Under the pieces are notes generated by a model. It was given only the letters and a program-made list of their open reading frames with translations. It was not told the origin of the DNA and made no database searches. The position numbers were made by a program, and so were the translations under genes. A DNA stretch of 11,866 nucleotides from Actinomycetota bacterium (GTDB taxonomy: Bacteria; Actinomycetota; Actinomycetes; Actinomycetales; Microbacteriaceae): contig WLDR01000036.1 of the NCBI GenBank assembly GCA_009704705.1, forward strand, positions 1 through 11,866, read 5' to 3'. Of the stretch, positions 6,855-11,866 are shown piece after piece. Each line of letters starts with the position of its first letter. The stretch's first letter is position 1.

Positions 6855-7799
6855 ATGGAGTGGTTAACTCCTGCACGCGCGCTCGGTGCGGGTGTAGCGG
6901 TTGGTCTCGGGGTGCTTGCGTACGCATCGCTCATTGAACGCAACGCATTTGCTCTGCGACGCGTTACTGTTCCGGTTCTCGAAGCAGGAAGTAGCGACAT
7001 CACCGTGTTGCACCTCTCCGATTTGCACCTAGCGCCGTGGCAAAAGTCGAAGCGTGCATGGGTCACATCATTGGCCGAGGTGAAACCCGACCTCATTGTG
7101 AACACCGGCGACAATCTCGGGCACCCCGACGCACTCGCAGCGCTCCGCAGGGCATTTGCCGGCTTCTCCGGAACTCCCGGCGTGTTCGTGAACGGTTCGA
7201 ACGACTACTTTGCGCCGGAGCTCAAGAACCCGTTTCAGTACCTCACCGGTCCGTCCGTGCAACGACGTGAGCCACGACGCCTCAATACAGCCGCTCTCGA
7301 GGGTTATCTGACGGATGACCTGGGATGGGTCAACCTGAACAACACCGCGGGACGACTCAATGTCCACGGCCGAGAGCTCGAGTTCTTCGGGGTCGACGAC
7401 CCTCACCGACGCTTCGACCGCATTGATGCCATGTCAGTTGAACTCGATGAGTTGCGCGACGGCGCGCCGTCTCGCGCTGCCGTCAGCATCGGTGTTGCGC
7501 ATGCGCCGTATCAGCGCATCCTAAATGCGTTCATTCTCAACGGTGCAGAGGTGATCTTCGCCGGGCACACCCACGGCGGGCAGGTGTGTGTTCCGGGTGT
7601 TGGCGCGCTCGTGACAAACTGCGACCTCCCTCGGTCGATGGCGAAGGGGCTGTCCACGTGGACGACCGGCGCGCGCACAGCTTTCTTGCATGTATCAGCG
7701 GGCCTGGGCACGTCGATTTACGCGCCCGTGCGGTTCGCGTGTCGTCCCGAAGCCACACTCGTGACTCTGACGGCTTCGACGGTCGCAACCGGCGCGTAG
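6855..7799 (+). CDS. membrane-anchored calcineurin-like metallophosphoesterase
   Basis: 314-aa binuclear-metal phosphoesterase of the YkuE/Rv3683 type. An N-terminal hydrophobic segment (about 8-26) suggests attachment to the membrane. Metal-ligand motifs appear in order: SDLHL (55-59, Asp56/His58), TGDN (84-87), NGSND (113-117) at the position of the usual GNHD box, VAHAP (214-218) and GHTHGGQ (237-243). The metal-binding set is therefore complete except that His is replaced by Asn in the GNHD box (GSND). I recall GSND as usual in the actinobacterial PonA2-linked subfamily. The ATG lies 5 bases after the PBP stop without its own ribosome site, so translation is probably coupled. In mycobacteria the homologue also follows ponA2. 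The substrate is unknown; a cell-envelope phosphodiester or lipid is possible from context only. No clear terminator separates it from tRNA-Pro downstream. Confidence 0.88.
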   Translation: MEWLTPARALGAGVAVGLGVLAYASLIERNAFALRRVTVPVLEAGSSDITVLHLSDLHLAPWQKSKRAWVTSLAEVKPDLIVNTGDNLGHPDALAALRRAFAGFSGTPGVFVNGSNDYFAPELKNPFQYLTGPSVQRREPRRLNTAALEGYLTDDLGWVNLNNTAGRLNVHGRELEFFGVDDPHRRFDRIDAMSVELDELRDGAPSRAAVSIGVAHAPYQRILNAFILNGAEVIFAGHTHGGQVCVPGVGALVTNCDLPRSMAKGLSTWTTGARTAFLHVSAGLGTSIYAPVRFACRPEATLVTLTASTVATGA

Positions 7800-7845
7800 C
7801 CGGCGCGGGCGCGCATCCTCGGGTTCGAGATGAACCTGTCTTCCT

Positions 7846-7875
7846 CGTTTTCCAGAACGACCCGACAGCTATACT
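7846..7875 (+). promoter_or_regulatory. promoter of tRNA-Pro
   Basis: A strong -10, TATACT (7870-7875), lies 12 bases before the mature tRNA, giving a predicted start near 7882 and a very short leader. The -35 is weak (the CGTTTTCC stretch, 7846-7853, at 16-18 bases spacing). No other gene starts here, so it is assigned to the tRNA. Confidence 0.5.
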
Positions 7876-7887
7876 CGTGTGTGGCCA

Positions 7888-7962
<75 letters not shown>

Positions 7963-7969
7963 AATGTGA

Positions 7970-7988
7970 TGTCCCAAGACATCGGAAT
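7970..7988 (+). repeat. left terminal inverted repeat of the IS
   Basis: TGTCCCAAGACATCGGAAT; 18 of 19 bases match the complement of 9205-9223. The first bases also form a small dyad GATGTC-CCAA-GACATC (7968-7983), partly using the flanking GA. Confidence 0.85.
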
Positions 7989-8026
7989 CCCCTGAACCCA
8001 CGGGTTTGGGGGATTCTGTCATTTTT
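7985..8026 (+). terminator. hairpin terminator carried in the left end of the IS
   Basis: GAATCCCC (7985-7992) pairs with GGGGATTC (8009-8016). An inner AACC/GGTT pairing extends the stem, and TTTTT (8022-8026) follows on the plus strand. It would stop transcripts coming from the tRNA-Pro side before they run antisense into the transposase. It overlaps the 3' end of the transposase gene by a few bases. Confidence 0.65.
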
Positions 8027-9182
8027 GGCGTTGATAATCGCGGCTTGTGTCGAGGGTGAGTTCTCGGAGTAGTTCGCCTGTTTGTTGGTCAACGATGCGG
8101 ATTTCTTGTCCGTCGACAAGCATGATGACTCGAGTGTTTTTGTAGTGTCTGCCGATTCCGATGTGGTGCATTTTGCCTGCGTGGCGGAATGAGATGGAAC
8201 CTGTTCCGTCGACTTTGTCGTAGCGGACTCTGGATTCGGTGTTGAGTGTTGCCGGGTTTGGTGTTGCTTTGCTTAGTGCTTCATAGGTCGCGGCGGGTGT
8301 GTGGCGGGCGAGGGATCTGTGTGGTCGGTGGTGGTTGTAGTCGGTGATGAATGTGTTGATGTGGTTTTGTAGGTCTTCGAGGTTGTTGGCGGGGGTTTGT
8401 TGGCGGAGCCATTTCTTCATGGTTTGTTGGAATCTTTCGACTTTGCCGCAGGTGGTGGGGTGGCCGGGGGTGGAGTTTTTTTGTCGGATTCCTTGTTTGG
8501 CGAGGTGTGCTTCGAGGGCGTTGTGGCTGTTGAGTCCGCGTCTGCCGGCGGCGAGTTTTGTGGTGAAGACCATTCCGTTGTCGGTGAGGGTTGAGGCTGG
8601 TTCGCCGTGTGTTTGTGTGGTTTTTTGGAAGGTGTTGAGGACGATTTTTGCTGTGATGCGGTGGTGGCAGCTGACGTGGAGTGCGTAACGTGAGTGGTCA
8701 TCGAGCCAGGTGATGATTTCTGTGTCTTCTCCTGTGGCGAGGCGGAAGTGGGTGAAGTCTGATTGCCAGGTTTCGTTGGGTAGGTCTGCTTGGAAGCGGA
8801 TGTAGGAGGAGCGAGGGCGTTTTTGGGGTTGGGGTGTGATGGCGCCGTTTTTCTTTAGGTAGCGCCAGATGGTTGTGGGGTGGGTGGTGATGTTGTGGTG
8901 GGTGTGAAGGTGCCAGGCGATGGTGTGGGCTCCGGCGTCGTGGCCTGCGGTTGTGAGGGCCAACCTGATCTTGTGAATCAGGTCGATGGTGCTTTGTGGG
9001 GTGGCTGTTGGTGTGGTGTGGGGGCGTTTGGTTTTGGGGGTGAAGGCGGCTTCGCCTTCATGTTTGTAGCGGGTGAGGAGTTTTGAGACCCAGCTTTGGG
9101 AGACGCCGTAGCGGCGGGCTGCTTCACCTTGGGAGATCTTTTCAACGTTGATGGCGGTGATGATGAGCCGGGCTTTGTTCAT
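8019..9182 (-). CDS. IS481-family DDE transposase
   Basis: 387 aa; cuts and joins the ends of its own element. An N-terminal helix-turn-helix (about 15-40, 'ISQGEAARRYGVSQSWVSKLLTRY') should bind the terminal repeats. The integrase-core catalytic triad is Asp142 (ETWQSDFTH), Asp201 (LTDNGMVF) and Glu249 (GKVERF), followed by the IS481-type 'DYNHHRPHRSL' (281-291). A C-terminal extension follows (about 320-387). No frameshift or stop is present, so the gene appears intact. The coding strand is strikingly rich in A and C (many His, Thr, Asn, Gln, Pro), giving a G+T-rich plus strand unlike the neighbouring genes, a sign of a different origin. ATG 9182 is preceded by a palindrome and lacks a clear Shine-Dalgarno sequence. 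Confidence 0.95.
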   Translation of the reverse strand: MNKARLIITAINVEKISQGEAARRYGVSQSWVSKLLTRYKHEGEAAFTPKTKRPHTTPTATPQSTIDLIHKIRLALTTAGHDAGAHTIAWHLHTHHNITTHPTTIWRYLKKNGAITPQPQKRPRSSYIRFQADLPNETWQSDFTHFRLATGEDTEIITWLDDHSRYALHVSCHHRITAKIVLNTFQKTTQTHGEPASTLTDNGMVFTTKLAAGRRGLNSHNALEAHLAKQGIRQKNSTPGHPTTCGKVERFQQTMKKWLRQQTPANNLEDLQNHINTFITDYNHHRPHRSLARHTPAATYEALSKATPNPATLNTESRVRYDKVDGTGSISFRHAGKMHHIGIGRHYKNTRVIMLVDGQEIRIVDQQTGELLRELTLDTSRDYQRQK

Positions 9183-9197
9183 TGCTCAAGTTGAGCA
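9183..9197. promoter_or_regulatory. palindrome touching the transposase start codon
   Basis: TGCTCAA (9183-9189), G, TTGAGCA (9191-9197): a perfect 7-1-7 palindrome immediately upstream of the ATG. As RNA it could form a 6-bp stem with a 3-base loop over the ribosome-binding region, or as DNA bind a dimer. Either could keep transposase levels low; this is inference. Confidence 0.45.
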
Positions 9198-9202
9198 GTG
9201 AA

Positions 9203-9248
9203 TTATTCCGATGTCTTGCGACAGGTTATTCCTATGTCCTGCAACCAC
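9203..9248. repeat. two tandem 23-bp repeats at the IS right end
   Basis: Copy A (9203-9225, core ATTCCGATGTCTTG) includes the right terminal repeat. Copy B (9226-9248, core ATTCCTATGTCCTG) follows with a 23-base period; 17 of 23 bases agree. Copy B most likely is a second transposase-binding site or marks the true outer end of the element. Confidence 0.7.
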
Positions 9249-9251
9249 ACA

Positions 9252-9268
9252 CCACCGGGACCGCCAAA
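9252..9268 (+). repeat. 17-bp direct repeat, copy 1
   Basis: CCACCGGGACCGCCAAA, identical to 9366-9382. It sits directly before the stem of the hairpin terminator at 9266-9305 and begins exactly one base after the possible outer IS end (9251). Confidence 0.8.
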
Positions 9269-9305
9269 AAGCAAGACCCCTCATTTACGAGGGGTCTTGC
9301 TTTTT
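9266..9305. terminator. strong bidirectional hairpin terminator
   Basis: A perfect 17-bp stem: AAAAAGCAAGACCCCTC (9266-9282) with GAGGGGTCTTGCTTTTT (9289-9305), six-base loop ATTTAC. The A and T runs give a T-tract on both strands. No gene now ends just before it; it probably terminated tRNA-Pro before the IS inserted between them. Confidence 0.9.
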
Positions 9306-9365
9306 GCTTGGGTGTTTTGGTGCTGGGATTTGGGAGGAGGCAGTCCAGTGGGCTGCCGACGGCTC

Positions 9366-9382
9366 CCACCGGGACCGCCAAA
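9366..9382 (+). repeat. 17-bp direct repeat, copy 2
   Basis: CCACCGGGACCGCCAAA, identical to 9252-9268 and likewise placed just before a terminator hairpin (9388-9420). The 60 bases between the first terminator and this copy hold no gene. Confidence 0.8.
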
Positions 9383-9387
9383 TCGAA

Positions 9388-9420
9388 AAGGAGCGGGCCA
9401 GTTCGACTGGCCCGCTCCTT
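9388..9420. terminator. hairpin terminator of the surface-protein gene
   Basis: AAGGAGCGGGCCAG (9388-9401) pairs perfectly with CTGGCCCGCTCCTT (9407-9420) around loop TTCGA: 14 bp. On the minus strand it lies 15 bases past the stop codon of the gene ending at 9436 and is followed by a T-rich stretch (TTTTCGATTT). Confidence 0.88.
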
Positions 9421-9435
9421 CGTTTCGTTTGTGAG

Positions 9436-10317
9436 CTATGCGCTGCGTCGACGCGTTGCGATGAGCGCAGCCGCACCGAGAACGCCGAGACCGAGCGCTG
9501 TGAGGGCCCCGGTTGTAACGTCAAGGCCTGTGTTGGCCAACTCGGTCTTCTTCACGGCGATGGCGAGCTTGGCGCTACTACCGCCGTCCTGCGAAAGCCA
9601 GGTCACGGTCATCGTCTTTACAGCAGCTGTGGGATTAACCCATCCGGAGTCGCCTTCGTCAGTGGAAGCGTTGAGGTCTGCCTGAAAGAAGACGCTCGTT
9701 GCTGTCGGCTCGGTCACTGTGGGAACTCCGGTGTAAGCGGTGTCTTCACAGTCTCCAGGCATCTCAGCCACGGGAACGTTACAGAAGTTGAAGGCGCCAC
9801 CATTGAGTTCGCTGGAGGTCAAGTTCGCACCTGCTGCGTTGGTTGCTTCAACTGTGAATCGGTCAGCGCTTAGGGGTTGTCCGTCATTCCCCCCGTCGAT
9901 GTCCATGATCACGAGACCCAGCTCGTTCGCGGGCACCTCTGCGTCAAAAGTAATCACGAGAGTCGATTCCGAATACTCATTCGCATCGTAATCCAGGAGG
10001 TTTTCAATGTCGGATGGACCGTTAGCACCGAAGACTGTACCCATCGGGGAGCTGGCAGGGACCCACATGTCCTTGTCATTGACGGTGGCGATTTCTACTC
10101 CGGTGTCACCCGAAATCTCGGTGTATTCGTAGGACGCGCTCGGCACGACCGTGCTCCCGAAGCCAATGGTGCCCGCGGGAGCGTCGCTCACGTCTTCCGC
10201 GGCCCAGATGCCCCACGTGCCGTCGTCTACGGCGGCGAGTGCGGGGGATGAGGTGAGTGCGACGGCGAGTCCGAGGGCGGTTACTGCCGCTCCGATGCCA
10301 ACGATTTTGCGAGCCAT
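9436..10317 (-). CDS. secreted, sortase-anchored (LAXTG) surface protein of unknown function
   Basis: 293 aa. N-terminal signal peptide: basic start MARK, hydrophobic 5-27, cleavage expected after ALA (about 28). The C-terminus is a classic cell-wall sorting signal: LANTG (260-264), a hydrophobic stretch (269-287) and a basic tail RRRSA. LAXTG is the motif recognised by class E sortases of actinobacteria; no sortase gene is in the window. The mature part (about 230 aa) is acidic and rich in Thr, Ser, Asp and Val, predicted to be mostly beta strand, with two Cys (179, 190) that could form a disulfide and an acidic 'MDIDGGNDG' segment (138-146) that could bind calcium. I recognise no named domain; an adhesin-like beta sandwich is likely. 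ATG 10317 has an AAAAGG ribosome site about 9-10 bases upstream. It is followed by its own terminator (9388-9420), so the gene is probably monocistronic. Confidence 0.85.
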   Translation of the reverse strand: MARKIVGIGAAVTALGLAVALTSSPALAAVDDGTWGIWAAEDVSDAPAGTIGFGSTVVPSASYEYTEISGDTGVEIATVNDKDMWVPASSPMGTVFGANGPSDIENLLDYDANEYSESTLVITFDAEVPANELGLVIMDIDGGNDGQPLSADRFTVEATNAAGANLTSSELNGGAFNFCNVPVAEMPGDCEDTAYTGVPTVTEPTATSVFFQADLNASTDEGDSGWVNPTAAVKTMTVTWLSQDGGSSAKLAIAVKKTELANTGLDVTTGALTALGLGVLGAAALIATRRRSA

Positions 10318-10346
10318 GATCTGAAGCCTTTTCTTGAAGAAGTGAG

Positions 10347-10387
10347 TTGGACCTTTGTTTTTCTACAATAACAAAAAAGTGGTCCAA
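10347..10387 (-). promoter_or_regulatory. promoter and dyad upstream of the surface-protein gene
   Basis: TTGGACC (10347-10353) and GGTCCAA (10381-10387) are perfect inverted arms 27 bases apart, enclosing an A/T-rich core with T- and A-runs. On the minus strand the outer arm supplies a -35-like TTGGAC (10387-10382) followed after 16 bases by TAGAAA as a -10, giving a leader of about 40 bases. The dyad could be an operator covering the promoter or a hairpin in a read-through transcript. Confidence 0.45.
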
Positions 10388-10402
10388 TTCCCAAAACTCG
10401 TT

Positions 10403-10426
10403 GTCGCGCAACGCAGCGAACGCGAC
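10403..10426 (-). terminator. weak hairpin after the glycerate kinase gene
   Basis: GTCGCG (10403-10408) and CGCGAC (10421-10426) pair around a 12-base loop. On the minus strand this is 44 bases past the kinase stop and only a short T-run (TTTT) follows, further on. It is a poor terminator, so read-through into the surface-protein promoter region is possible. The remaining 10427-10469 shows nothing recognisable. Confidence 0.3.
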
Positions 10427-10469
10427 CAGAGGCAATTCGGTCCCATCTCCTCTTGGACACAGCAGAAGG

Positions 10470-11576
10470 CTAGTGGCCGGCGCGGCGTGAGAACTCGTTG
10501 GCTGCTGCGACTCCGGCCTCGCGCAGCCACCGGGCGGTCTCGCCCATCGCCGCTGCCGTTGACCCTGACAGTTCTGTGAGGGATGTAGCCCATACGTCGC
10601 TCTTTAGAGTCACCTGACCGGCGATGATGAACGGGGTGACGCCGTGGCGCTTTGCGCGTTCTACGAGGGTGCCGACGACCTTACCCCCTAGGGACTGCGC
10701 GTCGAACGTGCCCTCACCCGTGACGAGCGCATCCGCGGACTCGAGGGCCGAGTCGAGTCCGGTGAGCGTGGCGAGATGATCCGCGCCCGAGACAACCCGC
10801 CCGCCCCAAAGCGCTGTAAACCCGTACGCGGTTCCGCCCGCGGCACCAGCACCGGGCTCGTCAGCATTCCCGCCCACGAGTCCGTGTAGCAATGAGAGTG
10901 CAGAGTCGAGCGCGCGCACGTCATCGCGTGAGGCGCCTTTTTGTGGGCCGAAAACCGCAGCGCAGCCTTGTGGGCCGAGCAAGGGTGTCTTCACGTCAGT
11001 GAGTAGGGTCACACCGCCAGAGGGCGGGGAGAGGAGCGCCGAGCTATCAACGCGGGAAAGGTTCGCAAGCGCGCCGCCGCCGCCGGGGAGTTCTTGGCCC
11101 CCTGAGTTGAGGAGGCGCAACCCGAGCGCGGTGAGGGCTCCGGTGCCCGCATCCGTGCTCGCCGAACCGCCGAGCGCAATCACCAGCGAGGTTGCGCCCG
11201 ACTTGAGAGCGGCCAGGATGACCTCGCCCATGCCGCGCGTAGACGCGCGCAAAGCGTCGAGCCGCGCCATGAGCGGCAAACCGCAGGCCTGCGCCAGCTC
11301 GACGACGGCGACCCCCCCTGGCAGTTCGATCCACTCGCCCGGCGTGGGCCGTCCGTCTGGACCCGTTACAAGGCCTGCGCTGCGACGCACCGCGCCCGCT
11401 ACCGCCCGTTCGATCGCGTCGAGTGACCCCTCACCCCCATCGGCCTGGGGTAGCAGCATTACGTTGTCATCTGGTCGTGCTGCCGACCACCCGGCACCTA
11501 TTGCCTCGGCGGCGGCCAGCGCTGAGAGAGTTCCCTTGAAGGAGTCGGGCGCGACGATGACCTTATGCGAGCGCAT
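10470..11576 (-). CDS. glxK: glycerate kinase, type I (GlxK/GarK family)
   Basis: Phosphorylates D-glycerate with ATP, normally to 2-phosphoglycerate in this family, in the cytoplasm; feeds glycerate from glyoxylate, glycolate or sugar-acid breakdown into glycolysis. 368 aa from ATG 11576, the usual family length. Visible family motifs: IVAPDSFKGTLSA (7-19), ADGGEGSLDA (45-54), GGSASTDAGTGAL (136-148), LTDVKTPLLGPQGCAAVFGP (192-211) and VTGEGTFDAQSLGGK (285-299). The frame stays open 69 codons upstream, but that part shows no family similarity, so ATG 11576, where MRSHKVIVAPDSFKG begins, is chosen. No ribosome site precedes it; TACGCT lying 6 bases before the ATG could be the -10 of a leaderless transcript. 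It is divergent from the secreted-protein gene at 11764. No glyoxylate-pathway neighbours are in the window. Confidence 0.94.
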   Translation of the reverse strand: MRSHKVIVAPDSFKGTLSALAAAEAIGAGWSAARPDDNVMLLPQADGGEGSLDAIERAVAGAVRRSAGLVTGPDGRPTPGEWIELPGGVAVVELAQACGLPLMARLDALRASTRGMGEVILAALKSGATSLVIALGGSASTDAGTGALTALGLRLLNSGGQELPGGGGALANLSRVDSSALLSPPSGGVTLLTDVKTPLLGPQGCAAVFGPQKGASRDDVRALDSALSLLHGLVGGNADEPGAGAAGGTAYGFTALWGGRVVSGADHLATLTGLDSALESADALVTGEGTFDAQSLGGKVVGTLVERAKRHGVTPFIIAGQVTLKSDVWATSLTELSGSTAAAMGETARWLREAGVAAANEFSRRAGH

Positions 11577-11763
11577 ATGCACAGCGTACGGGTGGCCCGA
11601 AGAAGTGATGGAGCCGTGAGACGCAACGCGTCGAGCGGGGTTTAGAGCTCGGGACCAACGGCGTCGCCACAAAACGGGACGCGACTGGGACGCGACATTT
11701 GGTCTTCTGATGCGATATCTTATTAACGTTAGCTTAGTTAATTTACAGTGTAAGGAGATGCAA
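11577..11763. promoter_or_regulatory. divergent regulatory region of glxK and the secreted-protein gene
   Basis: For the plus-strand gene: two 10-bp direct repeats GGGACGCGAC (11676-11685 and 11687-11696, period 11), then -35 TTGGTC (11699-11704), a 16-base spacer, -10 TATTAA (11721-11726), and a dyad ATTAAC-N9-GTTAAT (11722-11742) covering the -10 and probable start. Shine-Dalgarno AAGGAG (11752-11757) lies 6 bases before ATG 11764. The arrangement suggests an activator-like site just upstream of -35 and an operator over the start. A short dyad GACGC-AAC-GCGTC is at 11620-11632. Repeats and dyads are seen; their roles are inferred. Confidence 0.55.
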
Positions 11764-11866
11764 ATGAAGAAAACCATCCACATTGCGCTTGGAACAGCAG
11801 TTTCAGTAGCCCTGCTGCTGGCGACAACCCCGGCGTATGCCGCTCCCCGTTCATTACCCGCGGGAG
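11764..11866 (+). CDS. secreted protein, N-terminal fragment (runs off the right edge)
   Basis: Only 34 codons are visible: MKKTIHIALGTAVSVALLLA followed by TTPAYAAPRSLPAG. This is a clear Sec signal peptide: two Lys, a hydrophobic core (5-20) and an AYA-A type cleavage site at about residue 26. There is no lipobox Cys. An ideal ribosome site (AAGGAG, 6 bases away) and a recognisable promoter support a real, well-expressed gene. The mature protein lies outside the window, so its function cannot be stated. Confidence 0.82.
   Translation, partial: MKKTIHIALGTAVSVALLLATTPAYAAPRSLPAG

Larger units (their letters stand above)
7970..9223 (-). mobile_element. IS481-family insertion sequence
   Basis: About 1254 bp with one DDE transposase gene and matching terminal inverted repeats: TGTCCCAAGACATCGGAAT at the left (7970-7988) and its complement, with one mismatch, at the right (9205-9223). 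The TGT ends and length are normal for IS481. The right end holds a second imperfect copy of the repeat (9226-9248), so the true limits could be 7965-9251, where both ends begin TGTG and 18 of 24 bases agree. I found no target duplication for either choice. The element looks intact. Confidence 0.88.

Noticed and set aside
9203..9382. CRISPR-like repeats
   Set aside because: Only two copies of each repeat, with unequal or no spacers and no cas genes; better explained as IS ends and terminator-associated repeats.
9211..9873. 220-codon plus-strand frame across the terminators and the surface-protein gene
   Set aside because: It passes through two strong terminator hairpins and IS repeats and is antisense to a gene with signal peptide and sorting signal.
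10999..11619. 206-codon plus-strand frame opposite glycerate kinase
   Set aside because: Ser/Pro/Ala-rich shadow; the minus strand carries all glycerate kinase motifs.
11722..11742. A DtxR/IdeR iron box upstream of the right-edge gene
   Set aside because: Only about 11 of 19 positions agree with the TTAGGTTAG-type consensus and the outer half-sites fail; kept only as a dyad of unknown regulator.

Overview
The window looks like chromosome from a moderately to highly G+C-rich actinobacterium, most likely Microbacteriaceae. This rests on the gene families (an actinobacterial Tad ATPase, a PASTA-bearing class A penicillin-binding protein, a sortase-E-type LAXTG surface protein) and on gene order. 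The genus cannot be fixed from sequence alone.

Layout. (1) 1-1338, minus strand: end of a Tad/Flp pilus operon, a TadA-type secretion ATPase followed by a TadB-like membrane-platform gene that runs off the left edge. (2) 1339-1542: divergent regulatory region. (3) 1543-3507, plus: acetyl-CoA synthetase, meeting a convergent RidA-family gene stop codon to stop codon. (4) 3508-4182, minus: RidA-family protein and, upstream of it, a 50-residue DUF4177-like microprotein. (5) 4240-7799, plus: a two-gene unit of bifunctional penicillin-binding protein and metallophosphoesterase. (6) 7888-7961: tRNA-Pro(CGG). (7) About 7970-9223, possibly 7965-9251: a complete IS481-family insertion sequence only a few bases from the tRNA 3' end. 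(8) 9252-9420: two strong hairpin terminators, each preceded by the same 17-bp direct repeat. (9) 9436-10317, minus: a secreted, LAXTG-anchored surface protein. (10) 10470-11576, minus: type I glycerate kinase. (11) 11764 to the right edge, plus: start of a secreted protein behind a promoter with direct repeats and a dyad.

The order and orientation tadB/tadA(-), acs(+), ridA(-), DUF4177(-), PBP(+), metallophosphoesterase(+) matches, as I recall it, the Mycobacterium tuberculosis Rv3658c-Rv3683 region in condensed form. What seems absent here is ssd upstream of tadA, and the WhiB4 and ArsA-like ATPase genes between the DUF4177 gene and the PBP. The right part (IS, surface protein, secreted protein) looks more accessory.

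No CRISPR array, phage module, toxin-antitoxin pair or obviously new enzymatic system was found. The less ordinary signals are small: the tandem transposase-site-like repeats at the IS right end, the duplicated terminator module, a cysteine-bounded insertion in a PASTA domain, and several dyads or direct repeats at promoters.
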